Source: UBA1351 sp964627665 (lineage in GTDB: Bacteria; Bacillota; Clostridia; Lachnospirales; Vallitaleaceae). From it: a stretch of DNA of 9,897 nt. Position 1 is the first letter of the stretch; each line of letters opens with the position of its first letter. This document shows, piece by piece, positions 1 through 5,594 of this stretch. Location of the stretch: positions 1-9,897 of the forward strand of contig CAZVKG010000104.1 in NCBI GenBank assembly GCA_964627665.1, in the 5' to 3' direction. The translations under genes were made by a program, and so were the position numbers. A model generated the notes under the pieces. The model did not search any database. It had not been told where the DNA came from and saw only the letters and a program-made list of their open reading frames with translations.

Positions 1-2
1 TG

Positions 3-49
3 ATAATTTGTAGCTAAAGTGTAGTCGGTAGAGTATATAATTTGTAGCT
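3..49. repeat. Pair of 13-bp direct repeats at the window edge
   Basis: The word ATAATTTGTAGCT occurs at 3-15 and again at 37-49, a period of 34 bp. The segment between them contains TAGTCGGTA (22-30), which also occurs in the IS66 end at 850-858. Only two units are visible because the window starts here. This could be the edge of a longer direct-repeat array or of an insertion-sequence terminus; the sequence does not decide. Confidence 0.45.
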
Positions 50-169
50 TAACATTCTAACGCATATACTTCATATTGCCATATAGAATTTTCTATTGCT
101 ATTGTACTTGGTAGAATTGCCAAAATTGAAAAATACGCTGATAAAAAAATAATTATTGAAGCGATAAAA

Positions 170-361
170 ATGTACAATAAAGCAATGAATGAACCCATGA
201 ATCGTTACTATGCTCAAAAGTTACTGAAAAAAACTAGAAACAATAAACATGAAAGAAAAGACTTTAGAGATCTTGTGACTTACTTACAATTAAATTTAGA
301 TTTATATCCCGATTATAAAGGTGAAATAAGTAACCTTATCAATTTGGCCATGAAAAATTAA
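170..361 (+). CDS. Unrecognised short protein, possibly the C-terminal remnant of a longer gene
   Basis: This encodes 63 residues from the first ATG, but the frame is open back to codon 53 (stop TAA at 50-52), giving about 103 readable residues with no upstream ATG and no clear ribosome site. The sequence is Lys/Asn-rich, looks helical, has no membrane segment, and ends with ...SNLINLAMKN. I do not recognise the family. The open frame upstream of the only Met suggests the 3' end of a gene whose front was lost, rather than a complete small gene. It ends 4 bp before the first 132-bp repeat. Confidence 0.4.
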   Translation: MYNKAMNEPMNRYYAQKLLKKTRNNKHERKDFRDLVTYLQLNLDLYPDYKGEISNLINLAMKN

Positions 362-365
362 TTTT

Positions 366-497
366 AAGATTCGCTACGTCATCACTTCGCTCTGCGAAGG
401 TGTCAGGAACTGTAAAGGGAAAATCAGAATATTCAAAATAATTTGCTAAATAATATTTTTATCACATTGATGAAATATGAACAACTAAAGTAATCAC
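366..497. repeat. 132-bp dispersed repeat, copy A
   Basis: This is the first of three colinear copies of the same 132-bp unit (the others are at 1219-1350 and 1974-2105). All run from AAG(C)AT.GCTAC to AAAGTAATCAC, with point differences and no net length change. Near the left end is a hairpin, CACTTCGC (383-390) with GCGAAGGTG (394-402), loop TCT and one bulged base. The unit then carries the word TGTCAGGAACTGTAAAG. It encodes nothing convincing. Its right end fuses directly to macro-gene sequence at ATCACAAAAATGCAC, corresponding to codons 11-14 of the intact gene. It resembles a MITE or REP-like element, but I see no clear terminal inverted repeats. Confidence 0.85.
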
Positions 498-501
498 AAA
501 A

Positions 502-852
502 ATGCACGTCGATGTCATAGTAAATCCGAAAAACTCCGATCTATATGGAACAGCAGGTGTTGATGGAGCTATACATAAAATTGAAGGGCCACCTTTACGA
601 GAAGCGACTTCAAAAATAGGGACGCTGGCTCCTGGCGAGTGTGCATTGACAAAAGCTTTCAAACTTCCTGCAGGTCATATCATTCATACGGTGGGACCGG
701 TATGGAAAGATGGGAATAGCTCAGAAGAGAAGATTTTAAGAAGCTGCTATAAGAATTCTCTTGAACTTGCAAAGGATCAGGCCTTCGAGACCATTGCCTT
801 TCCTTTGATATCTTCAGGATCATATGGCTGTCCAAAAGTATACGGTAAATAG
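502..852 (+). pseudogene. Macro-domain gene copy 1, truncated at both ends
   Basis: Codons 1-112 align without gaps to residues 13-124 of the intact macro protein at 2613-3626. The first 12 codons, including the first strand and the ribosome site, are replaced by the 132-bp repeat. Homology stops just after SYGCPK at about 838, where the frame runs into IS66 terminal sequence and stops at a TAG inside it. The ADP-ribose-binding segments remain: VNPKNS, GVDGAIH and the SSGSYG loop. The last strands and helix of the fold and the whole HTH region are gone. The normal NPTN is NPKN here. There is no ribosome site before the ATG. It is probably a non-expressed remnant, although the surviving frame is uninterrupted, which points to recent damage. 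Confidence 0.85.
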
Positions 853-873
853 TCGGTACTAGCCTTTATATAA

Positions 874-890
874 GCCGCCAATATGGCGGC
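874..890. other. Perfect GC-rich hairpin at the IS66 end
   Basis: GCCGCC (874-879), loop AATAT and GGCGGC (885-890) form a perfect 6-bp stem, 4 bp beyond the transposase stop codon on the - strand. No U-run follows in either direction, so it is a weak candidate terminator. It may be part of the IS end, or block readthrough between the element and the host gene. Confidence 0.5.
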
Positions 891-894
891 AAGT

Positions 895-1224
895 TTACGA
901 TGTTGCTTTAACAACTTTACTCTTACATATATCCGGAAGATTTTTTGACCACGGTAATAAATCTTCTATAAAGGATTTATCACTTTCGTTTTGATGATCT
1001 TTCAACACATCCATCAGATATTCCAAATATCTGTATGGATTCAAATGATTAGCTTTTGCCGTTTCCGTAATACTATAAATAATTGCACTTGATTTTGCCC
1101 CATCGATGGTATCGATCAGTTTCCAAGTATGTTTGTGCAAGCAAAAGCTTCTCAATGCACCTTCAGTAGCATTATTGTCCAAAGGAACTTCGCCGTCTTC
1201 CAAAAATACTTTTAAAGCAAGCAT
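895..1224 (-). pseudogene. IS66 transposase, C-terminal fragment
   Basis: The 109 readable residues match the C-terminus of IS66 (TnpC) transposases. They include FLEDGEVPLDNNATEGALRS, which carries the last acidic residue of the DDE triad in the N.(A/T)E context, then KHTWKLIDTIDGAKSSAIIY and the ETAKANHLNPYRYLEYL tail, ending in a short LLPWS-type extension. Full-length IS66 transposases are about 500 residues, so the first two Asp residues of the catalytic site and the zinc-finger part are missing. The 5' break lies at about 1219-1224, exactly where repeat copy B begins; reading further upstream meets a stop within the repeat. It is inactive. Confidence 0.88.
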
Positions 1225-1350
1225 TGCTACGTTATCACTTCGCTATGCGAATGTGTCAGGAACTGTAAAGGCAAAATCAGAATATTCAAATTAATTTGCT
1301 CGATAATATTATTATCATATTGATGAAATAAAAACAACCAAAGTAATCAC
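1219..1350. repeat. 132-bp dispersed repeat, copy B
   Basis: This is the second 132-bp copy. Its hairpin is CACTTCGC, loop TAT, GCGAATGTG. The loop differs from copies A and C but most of the stem is unchanged. Near its right half it carries a perfect AT palindrome, GATAATA-T-TATTATC, which is imperfect in the other copies. On the left it abuts the broken IS66 transposase. On the right, unlike copies A and C, it is followed by unrelated AC-rich sequence (1351-1379) and then the leader of macro copy 2, so the full 5' end of that gene is kept. Confidence 0.85.
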
Positions 1351-1379
1351 CAACACCCAATACTCAACACCATACCCAA

Positions 1380-1463
1380 ATTAACTCAAAAATTTTCATG
1401 CCTCCATCCGCACAAAAACCTAATACTAATAAATAAAAAACAACTTATGAAATAGGTGATTAT
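1380..1463 (+). promoter_or_regulatory. Leader of macro copy 2, duplicated upstream of macro copy 3
   Basis: From ATTAACTC (1380) to the start codon this leader aligns with 2538-2612 upstream of the intact macro gene. The last 34-36 nt are nearly identical, including ACTTATGAAATAGGTGAT with the ribosome-binding AGGTGA 6 nt before the ATG. The duplication of macro copies 2 and 3 therefore included their translation signals. I see no convincing -35/-10 pair in it. Confidence 0.6.
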
Positions 1464-1970
1464 ATGCCATTTGAAATCGTAAGAAACGACATAACAAAAA
1501 TGTACGTCGATGCTATAGTAAATCCGACAAACTCCAATCTATATGGAACAGCAGGTGTTGATGGCGCTATACATAAAATTGAAGGGACACGTTTACGAGA
1601 AGCGACCTCGAAAATAGGGACACTGGCTCCTGGCGAGTGTGCATTGACAAAAGCTTTTAAACTTCCTGCCGGACATATCATTCATACGGTTGGACCCATA
1701 TGGAAAGATGGAAATAGCTCAGAAGAGGAGATTTTGAGAAGTTGCTATAAGAATTCTCTTGAACTCGCAAAAGAAGAGGCATTTGAGACCATTGCCTTTC
1801 CTTTAATATCTTCCGGATCCTATGGCTGTCCCAAAGATCTTGCTTTGAATATTGCCGTTCGCTCGATTGGAGAATTTCTTCTTTTTAATGAAATGACGGT
1901 CTACTTGGTTGTCTTTGATAAAAAATCCTATCAACTATCAGAAGACCTCTTTACATCTGTAGAAGCTTAG
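1464..1970 (+). CDS. Stand-alone macro-domain protein (copy 2, 3'-truncated)
   Basis: The 168 residues differ at only 9 positions from the first 168 residues of the intact macro-HTH protein. It is an essentially complete macro fold: VDAIVNPTNSNLYG (first ligand loop, Asn20 and Asn23), GVDGAIHKIEG with Asp33 at the position used in MacroD-type hydrolases, the T.AF.LPA..IIHTVGP strand, and the SSGSYGCP phosphate loop. Macro domains of this class bind or hydrolyse ADP-ribose, O-acetyl-ADP-ribose or ADP-ribosyl proteins. The protein stops at VEA, three bases before repeat copy C begins, and so lacks the linker and HTH of copy 3. The ribosome site AGGTGA is well placed. It may be expressed as a macro domain without the DNA-binding-like tail, or be a decaying duplicate. 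Confidence 0.85.
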   Translation: MPFEIVRNDITKMYVDAIVNPTNSNLYGTAGVDGAIHKIEGTRLREATSKIGTLAPGECALTKAFKLPAGHIIHTVGPIWKDGNSSEEEILRSCYKNSLELAKEEAFETIAFPLISSGSYGCPKDLALNIAVRSIGEFLLFNEMTVYLVVFDKKSYQLSEDLFTSVEA

Positions 1971-1973
1971 AAT

Positions 1974-2105
1974 AAGCATCGCTACATTACCACTTCGCTC
2001 CGCGAATGTGTCAGGCACTGTAAAGGGAAAATCAGAATATTCGAAATAATTTAGCAAATAATATTATTATCACATTGATGAAATATGAATTGCCAAAGTA
2101 ATCAC
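1974..2105. repeat. 132-bp dispersed repeat, copy C
   Basis: This is the third 132-bp copy. Its hairpin is CACTTCGC, loop TCC, GCGAATGTG, followed by TGTCAGGCACTGTAAAG. It starts 3 bp after the stop codon of macro copy 2 and replaces the 3' half of that gene. Its right end is followed by CAGGCAAC and then ATGTACGTC, the same word as codons 13-15 of macro copy 2, so again the repeat abuts macro-like sequence at about the same codon as in copy A. Confidence 0.85.
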
Positions 2106-2165
2106 CAGGCAACATGTACGTCAGTTATTGTAAACAAAGCTAGCAGATAATCTTGATCGAGAGAC

Positions 2166-2193
2166 TTGGTTTTCAACCAAAGATAATAGGAGG
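2166..2193 (+). promoter_or_regulatory. Inverted repeat and strong ribosome site before the DsrE-like gene
   Basis: TTGGTT (2166-2171), a 3-nt spacer and AACCAA (2175-2180) form a short perfect inverted repeat. It is followed by AGGAGG at 2188-2193, 8 nt before the ATG of the next gene. The ribosome site is strong and fixes the start. The inverted repeat is small and could be an operator or chance. Confidence 0.4.
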
Positions 2194-2201
2194 TAATACA
2201 A

Positions 2202-2537
2202 ATGAAAATTGTATTTTTTGCATTTAAGGGTGAATTATTGTGTTTTAATCATATTATGTTAAATGCCCGTGATATGAATGAAAAAGGAATTGAAATAAAA
2301 ATTGTTATGGAAGGAGAAGCGGTTAAGCTTATTAAAGTTTTAGAGGAACAAAAAAATGAGCTATATTTGGAGTTGAAAGAAAAGAAAATTTTTGATTGTA
2401 TATGTCAGGCATGCTCTTATAAAATGGGAGTCTTAGAATACAATAAATCTTGTGGTATACCTATGAATGGTGAGCTTAGTGGTCATCCTTCTATGACTGG
2501 ATATATTCAAGACGGATATCAAGTAATTACGTTATAG
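2202..2537 (+). CDS. DsrE-family small cytoplasmic protein
   Basis: This is a 111-residue protein of the DsrE/DsrF-like fold, the usual length for this family. It opens with a hydrophobic strand (KIVFFAFKGELLCF), then a helix with HIMLNARDMNEKG, a strand EIKIVMEG, and a cysteine-bearing segment FDCICQACSYKMG (Cys66, Cys68, Cys71), ending in GHPSMTGYIQDGYQVITL. In DsrE relatives a cysteine at this region can carry sulfur in thiol-relay reactions; for stand-alone clostridial members the role is not established. The start is set by AGGAGG 8 nt upstream. The gene lies between a repeat-damaged macro copy and the intact macro gene, and its stop codon touches the left limit of the duplicated leader at 2538, so it may be an insertion or mark the duplication boundary. 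A sulfur role here is inference. Confidence 0.75.
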   Translation: MKIVFFAFKGELLCFNHIMLNARDMNEKGIEIKIVMEGEAVKLIKVLEEQKNELYLELKEKKIFDCICQACSYKMGVLEYNKSCGIPMNGELSGHPSMTGYIQDGYQVITL

Positions 2538-2612
2538 ATTAACTCGATAAAAAATTCACAGTGCCTGTTAAGATGAACAATAAATAAAAAAACTTATGAA
2601 ATAGGTGATTAT

Positions 2613-3626
2613 ATGCCATTTGAAATCGTAAGAAACGATATCACAAAAATGCACGTCGATGCCATAGTAAATCCGACAAACTCCAATCTATATGGAACAG
2701 CAGGTGTTGATGGCGCTATACATAAAATTGAAGGGACACGTTTACGAGAAGCGACCTCAACGATCGGGACGCTGGCTTCTGGCGAGTGTGCATTAACAAA
2801 AGCCTTTAAACTTCCTGCCGGACATATTATTCATACGGTGGGACCCATATGGAAAGAAGGAAACAGCTCAGAAGAGGAGATTTTAAGAAGCTGTTATAAG
2901 AATTCTCTTGAACTCGCAAAAGAACAGGCGTTTGAGACCATTGCCTTTCCTTTGATATCTTCCGGATCTTATGGTTTTCCCAAAGACCATGCGTTAAATA
3001 TTGCCGTTCGCTCGATTGGAGAATTTCTTCTTTTTAATGAGATGACGGTATACCTGGTTGTCTTTGATAAAAAATCCTATCAACTATCAGAAGACCTCTA
3101 TGCATCTGTAGAAGCTTACATTGATGACCATTACATCGATGACCATATGCTTCAAAGAAGCTATCGTGTAACAGAACAAGCTGAGTCCATTTTTTACGAA
3201 GAGGCACTGTTAGAGTCAAACAAGATTGAGCGTTTACATCAGGCTAAACCAAAGAAGAAATCCCTAGATGATGTTGTAAATCACCTAGATGAAACTTTTT
3301 CTGAAATGTTGTTAAGGCTTATCGATGAAAAAGGATTAAAAGATCCGCAAGTTTATAAGAAAGCCAATGTCACAAAACAGACCTTCTCAAAAATTAGAAA
3401 CAACATTCATTATAATCCAACCAAACAAACAGTACTGGCTTTTGCAATTGCCTTGCAGCTTAATCTTGATGAAGCGAAAGATCTGTTAATGAAGTCAGGC
3501 TATGCTCTGTCTAAAAGCAGTCGATTTGATGTGATTATCAGCTATTTTTTTGAGTCAGAGAACTATGATATATATGAGATCAATGCCGTCCTTTTTGAAT
3601 ATGAGGAAAATCTGCTTGGTATATAG
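2613..3626 (+). CDS. Macro domain fused to C-terminal XRE-like helix-turn-helix (intact copy 3)
   Basis: The 337 residues fall in two parts. Residues 1-165 are a macro domain: VDAIVNPTNS with Asn20 and Asn23, GVDGAIH with Asp33, IIHTVGP at 72-78, and the loop ISSGSYGFP at 115-123. Residues 220-337 are a helical module: a SEMLLRLIDEKGLKDPQVY helix, the HTH-like YKKANVTKQTFSKIRNN (249-264), LAFAIALQLNLDEAKDLL, and a tail with FDVIISYFF and YDIYEINAVLF. This tail is known attached to various Firmicutes proteins and resembles XRE/Cro-type domains. The linker contains a duplicated YIDDH pentapeptide. The likely role is to recognise ADP-ribose or a derivative and pass the signal to DNA or a partner; hydrolase activity is also possible. 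Start: ATG with AGGTGA 6 nt upstream. It is followed after 90 bp by the vWA and ADP-ribosylglycohydrolase genes. The domain assignment is firm; DNA binding is inferred. Confidence 0.9.
   Translation: MPFEIVRNDITKMHVDAIVNPTNSNLYGTAGVDGAIHKIEGTRLREATSTIGTLASGECALTKAFKLPAGHIIHTVGPIWKEGNSSEEEILRSCYKNSLELAKEQAFETIAFPLISSGSYGFPKDHALNIAVRSIGEFLLFNEMTVYLVVFDKKSYQLSEDLYASVEAYIDDHYIDDHMLQRSYRVTEQAESIFYEEALLESNKIERLHQAKPKKKSLDDVVNHLDETFSEMLLRLIDEKGLKDPQVYKKANVTKQTFSKIRNNIHYNPTKQTVLAFAIALQLNLDEAKDLLMKSGYALSKSSRFDVIISYFFESENYDIYEINAVLFEYEENLLGI
3117..3146 (+). repeat. 15-bp in-frame tandem duplication in the macro-HTH linker
   Basis: TACATTGATGACCAT (3117-3131) is followed directly by TACATCGATGACCAT (3132-3146), one base different. 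Both encode YIDDH, residues 169-178. It lies exactly past the point where copy 2 was cut, at the junction of the macro domain and the linker. A slipped-strand duplication that keeps the frame is the simplest origin. Confidence 0.85.
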
Positions 3627-3662
3627 AAGCAATAAAGTAAAAGTCAATTCATAAGTTACCTT

Positions 3663-3691
3663 TTGCATTGTTAAAAGCTGTATCCTTTAAT
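3663..3691 (+). promoter_or_regulatory. Possible promoter before the vWA gene
   Basis: TTGCAT (3663-3668), a 17-bp spacer and TTTAAT (3686-3691) make a moderate sigma-70-type promoter 25 bp before the start codon, with GGAGGA (3705-3710) downstream. It would allow the vWA/glycohydrolase pair to be transcribed separately from the macro-HTH gene. I see no terminator between the two genes, so readthrough from upstream is equally possible. Confidence 0.3.
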
Positions 3692-3716
3692 TATCAAAGA
3701 GATTGGAGGAATTAAC

Positions 3717-4367
3717 ATGAAAAAAGGATTAACGGAATTGGTATTTATTTTAGACCGAAGTGGCTCAATGGCGGGACTTGAAAGTGATACAATCGGAGGT
3801 TTTAACAGTGTATTAACGAAGCAGAAAACAGAAGACGGTGATGCCAATATCACAACAATACTGTTTGATGACAAATACGAAGTGCTACATGACCGATACA
3901 ATCTGCTGAAAATCTCAAATATAACAGACAAGGAATATTTTGTAAGAGGAACGACAGCATTATTGGATGCCATCGGTAAGACCATTAATAAGATGGGTAA
4001 TGTACAGAAATATGCTTCTGATGATGAACAAGCTGAAAAAGTGATGGTTGTTATCATTACAGATGGTATGGAAAATGCAAGTAGGGAGTACTCCTATAAT
4101 CAGATTAAAAAGATGATCGATCGTCAAAAGGAAAAATATGGATGGGAATTTATATTTCTGGGGGCCAATATTGATGCGGTAGAGATTGCTGGCCGATTTG
4201 GAATAGGAGAAGACAGAGCGGCCAATTACCATGCAGATAGTGAAGGTACCATGCTAAACTATGAAGTAATTAGTGAAACGGTGAGTATGGTTCGCTCAAA
4301 ACGTTCGATTGATTCAGATTGGAAACATAGAATCGACAGCGATTATAAGAGCAGGAAAAGGCGGTAA
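3717..4367 (+). CDS. von Willebrand factor A domain protein (TerY-like)
   Basis: The 216 residues are nearly all one vWA domain with a full metal-ion-dependent adhesion site: DRSGS at 13-17 (the D.S.S motif), Thr79/Thr80 in VRGTTALLDAIG, and Asp116 in VVIITDGMEN. There is no signal peptide or membrane segment, so it acts in the cytoplasm. Stand-alone vWA proteins of this TerY-like size act as Mg-dependent binding or scaffold subunits. The middle segment KYGWEFIFLGANIDAVEIAGRFGI is typical of the group, and the tail after residue 190 is basic (ends KSRKRR). GGAGGA lies 6 nt before the ATG. The gene ends 4 bp before the ADP-ribosylglycohydrolase start, so the two are almost certainly co-translated. 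A role in assembling or presenting the hydrolase substrate is inferred from this linkage. Confidence 0.88.
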   Translation: MKKGLTELVFILDRSGSMAGLESDTIGGFNSVLTKQKTEDGDANITTILFDDKYEVLHDRYNLLKISNITDKEYFVRGTTALLDAIGKTINKMGNVQKYASDDEQAEKVMVVIITDGMENASREYSYNQIKKMIDRQKEKYGWEFIFLGANIDAVEIAGRFGIGEDRAANYHADSEGTMLNYEVISETVSMVRSKRSIDSDWKHRIDSDYKSRKRR

Positions 4368-4371
4368 TATA

Positions 4372-5208
4372 ATGATAGGAGCAATTATTGGAGATATCGT
4401 AGGTTCACGCTTTGAATTTGATAATCATCGTTCTATAGATTTTGAACTCTTTACTGAGGACTGTTTTGTGACCGATGATACGATTATGACTCTGGCTGTT
4501 GCCAAGGCCATATTGGAAACAGATAGAGACATAATCTTAGGGACCTCTAATAGAAGACAAGATGAAGTTTATTTGAATCAATTGGCAAAGAATACTGTTT
4601 CATATATGCAATTGATTGGCAGAAATTATCCAGATTGTGGCTATGGAAGCAGTTTTGGCCAGTGGATCTTTAGCGAAAATCCACAACCCTATGGAAGTTA
4701 CGGCAATGGTGCTGCAATGCGGATCAGCTCAGTTGTTGCAATAGCGGAGTTTGAAGACGATGTAAAGCGACTATCAAAGGCCGTAACCGGTGTCAGTCAT
4801 AACCATAAAGAAGGACTTAAAGGAGCAGAAGCTACATCTATGGCAATCTTCCTTGCAAGAATGGGTCATGATAAAGAACAGATACGTCAATACATTGAAG
4901 GGCATTATTATTCACTTGATTTTACCCTTGATGAGATTCGTGACACCTATCAGTTCAATGAGACGTGTCAAGAAACGGTGCCACAAGCCATACAAGCATT
5001 TCTAGAAGCGGATTCCTTTGAAGATGCTATTAGGAAGGCTATATCCATAGGCGGTGACAGTGATACCCTTGCTGCCATAACCGGAAGTATAGCAGAGGCC
5101 TACTATGGCGTGCCAGAAGATCTGGTGGAAAAAACTTTGATGTATTTGGATGATGATTTGTTTGAAATATATAATGAATGGTGTTTAAACGATGTACAAA
5201 AAGACTAG
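4372..5208 (+). CDS. ADP-ribosylglycohydrolase family protein
   Basis: This 278-residue protein belongs to the ARH/DraG family, which removes ADP-ribose from proteins, nucleic acids or small acceptors using a two-metal (Mg or Mn) centre. The family signature start MIGAIIGDIVGSRFE is present. The metal ligands are seen in VTDDTIM (34-37) and near the C-terminus in GGDSDTLAAITGSIAEAYYG (Asp229, Asp231, Thr232). GYGSSF and GNGAAMRI in the middle are also typical. The ATG at 4372 is chosen because the family motif starts there; an in-frame ATG at 4309 would overlap the vWA gene and add 21 unrelated residues. The ribosome site is AAAGGCGG. It is the last gene of the macro-HTH/vWA/ARH set, and no clear terminator follows. 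All visible catalytic residues are intact. Confidence 0.92.
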   Translation: MIGAIIGDIVGSRFEFDNHRSIDFELFTEDCFVTDDTIMTLAVAKAILETDRDIILGTSNRRQDEVYLNQLAKNTVSYMQLIGRNYPDCGYGSSFGQWIFSENPQPYGSYGNGAAMRISSVVAIAEFEDDVKRLSKAVTGVSHNHKEGLKGAEATSMAIFLARMGHDKEQIRQYIEGHYYSLDFTLDEIRDTYQFNETCQETVPQAIQAFLEADSFEDAIRKAISIGGDSDTLAAITGSIAEAYYGVPEDLVEKTLMYLDDDLFEIYNEWCLNDVQKD

Positions 5209-5292
5209 GACAGGGAGCCAATAATGTAACATTAAATAATATGTGTGAGAATGATAAAAAAAACTGAGCTCAAAACGTAAAGATTCAATTGA

Positions 5293-5594
5293 ATAGTAAG
5301 GATAGGCACTCATACGGGAGATAATCAGTTGTGTTCAAGGCTAAAACAACATTTTGCTAAAGAGAATAAAGATAGAAGTGTTTTCAGAAAGAACATAGAA
5401 AGATGTATTTTGAATAAAGCAAATGACGATTATCTAACCAAGTGGGAGTGGGATTTGACAAGGCAGATAGATTACATATTGAAAGTCGGTTAATTTCGGA
5501 AATTTCAAAGTGTAATTCATGCAGACCATCTAATCATTGGTTGGGATTAAGTTCACATATAAGGAAAAAAGCAACCATCAATAACAAGTGTTGA
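5293..5594 (+). pseudogene. GIY-YIG nuclease-superfamily protein, decayed
   Basis: Two reading frames join into one protein. Frame 1, from 5293, reads IVRIGTHTGDNQLCSRLKQH, then F..ENKDRSVFRKNIERCILNK up to YLTKWEWDLT. Frame 2, from 5466, reads DRLHIESRLISEISKCNSC followed by RPSNHWLGLSSHIRK and stops at TGA 5592-5594. Both match GIY-YIG-type proteins that have a VRIGTH start with the conserved Arg, a RSIFRKNIG-type helix, an IESR/LES glutamate segment and a C..C.PS.NWLG element. The joint between the frames lacks several tens of codons and shifts phase, and the N-terminal part before IVRIGTH is absent. It is a pseudogene with an internal deletion. No ribosome site is visible. Confidence 0.7.

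Larger units (their letters stand above)
845..1224 (-). mobile_element. IS66-family insertion sequence remnant (one end plus 3' part of transposase)
   Basis: The segment contains the C-terminal coding part of an IS66 transposase on the - strand and the adjoining end of the element. The presumed outer end starts GTAAATAGTCGG at 845; beginning with GTAA is typical of IS66 terminal repeats. It interrupts macro copy 1 just after about 838. The other side of the element, including the first roughly three quarters of the transposase and the accessory genes, is missing and the 132-bp repeat copy B takes its place. It cannot move by itself. The matching end and the 8-bp target duplication expected for the family cannot be identified because of the deletion. 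Confidence 0.75.

Noticed and set aside
3..49. Possible CRISPR array remnant
   Set aside because: Only two 13-bp units are seen, too short for CRISPR repeats, and there is no cas gene in the window.
1106..1294. Open frame of 62 codons on the + strand
   Set aside because: It runs antisense to the IS66 transposase fragment and then into repeat copy B; it has no ribosome site and its protein resembles nothing.
366..2105. The three 132-bp repeats as a CRISPR or integron attC array
   Set aside because: Copies are too long and irregularly spaced for CRISPR. They lack the paired core sites and integrase expected for attC, and the intervening DNA is duplicated macro gene rather than varied cassettes.
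3671..4232. Antisense open frames across the vWA gene
   Set aside because: The vWA frame carries a complete MIDAS on the + strand; the reverse frames are its shadows.
4309..4371. Upstream ATG for the ADP-ribosylglycohydrolase
   Set aside because: The extra 21 residues overlap the vWA gene and do not match the family, whose typical start MIGAIIGDIVG begins at 4372.
2613..5208. Complete tellurite-resistance (ter) or toxin-immunity island
   Set aside because: Only a TerY-like vWA protein is present; no TerB/C/D/E genes, kinase or phosphatase partners are in the window.
5283..5294. 12-bp palindrome ATTCAATTGAAT as an operator
   Set aside because: AT-rich palindromes of this size are common by chance and no promoter or intact gene is adjacent.
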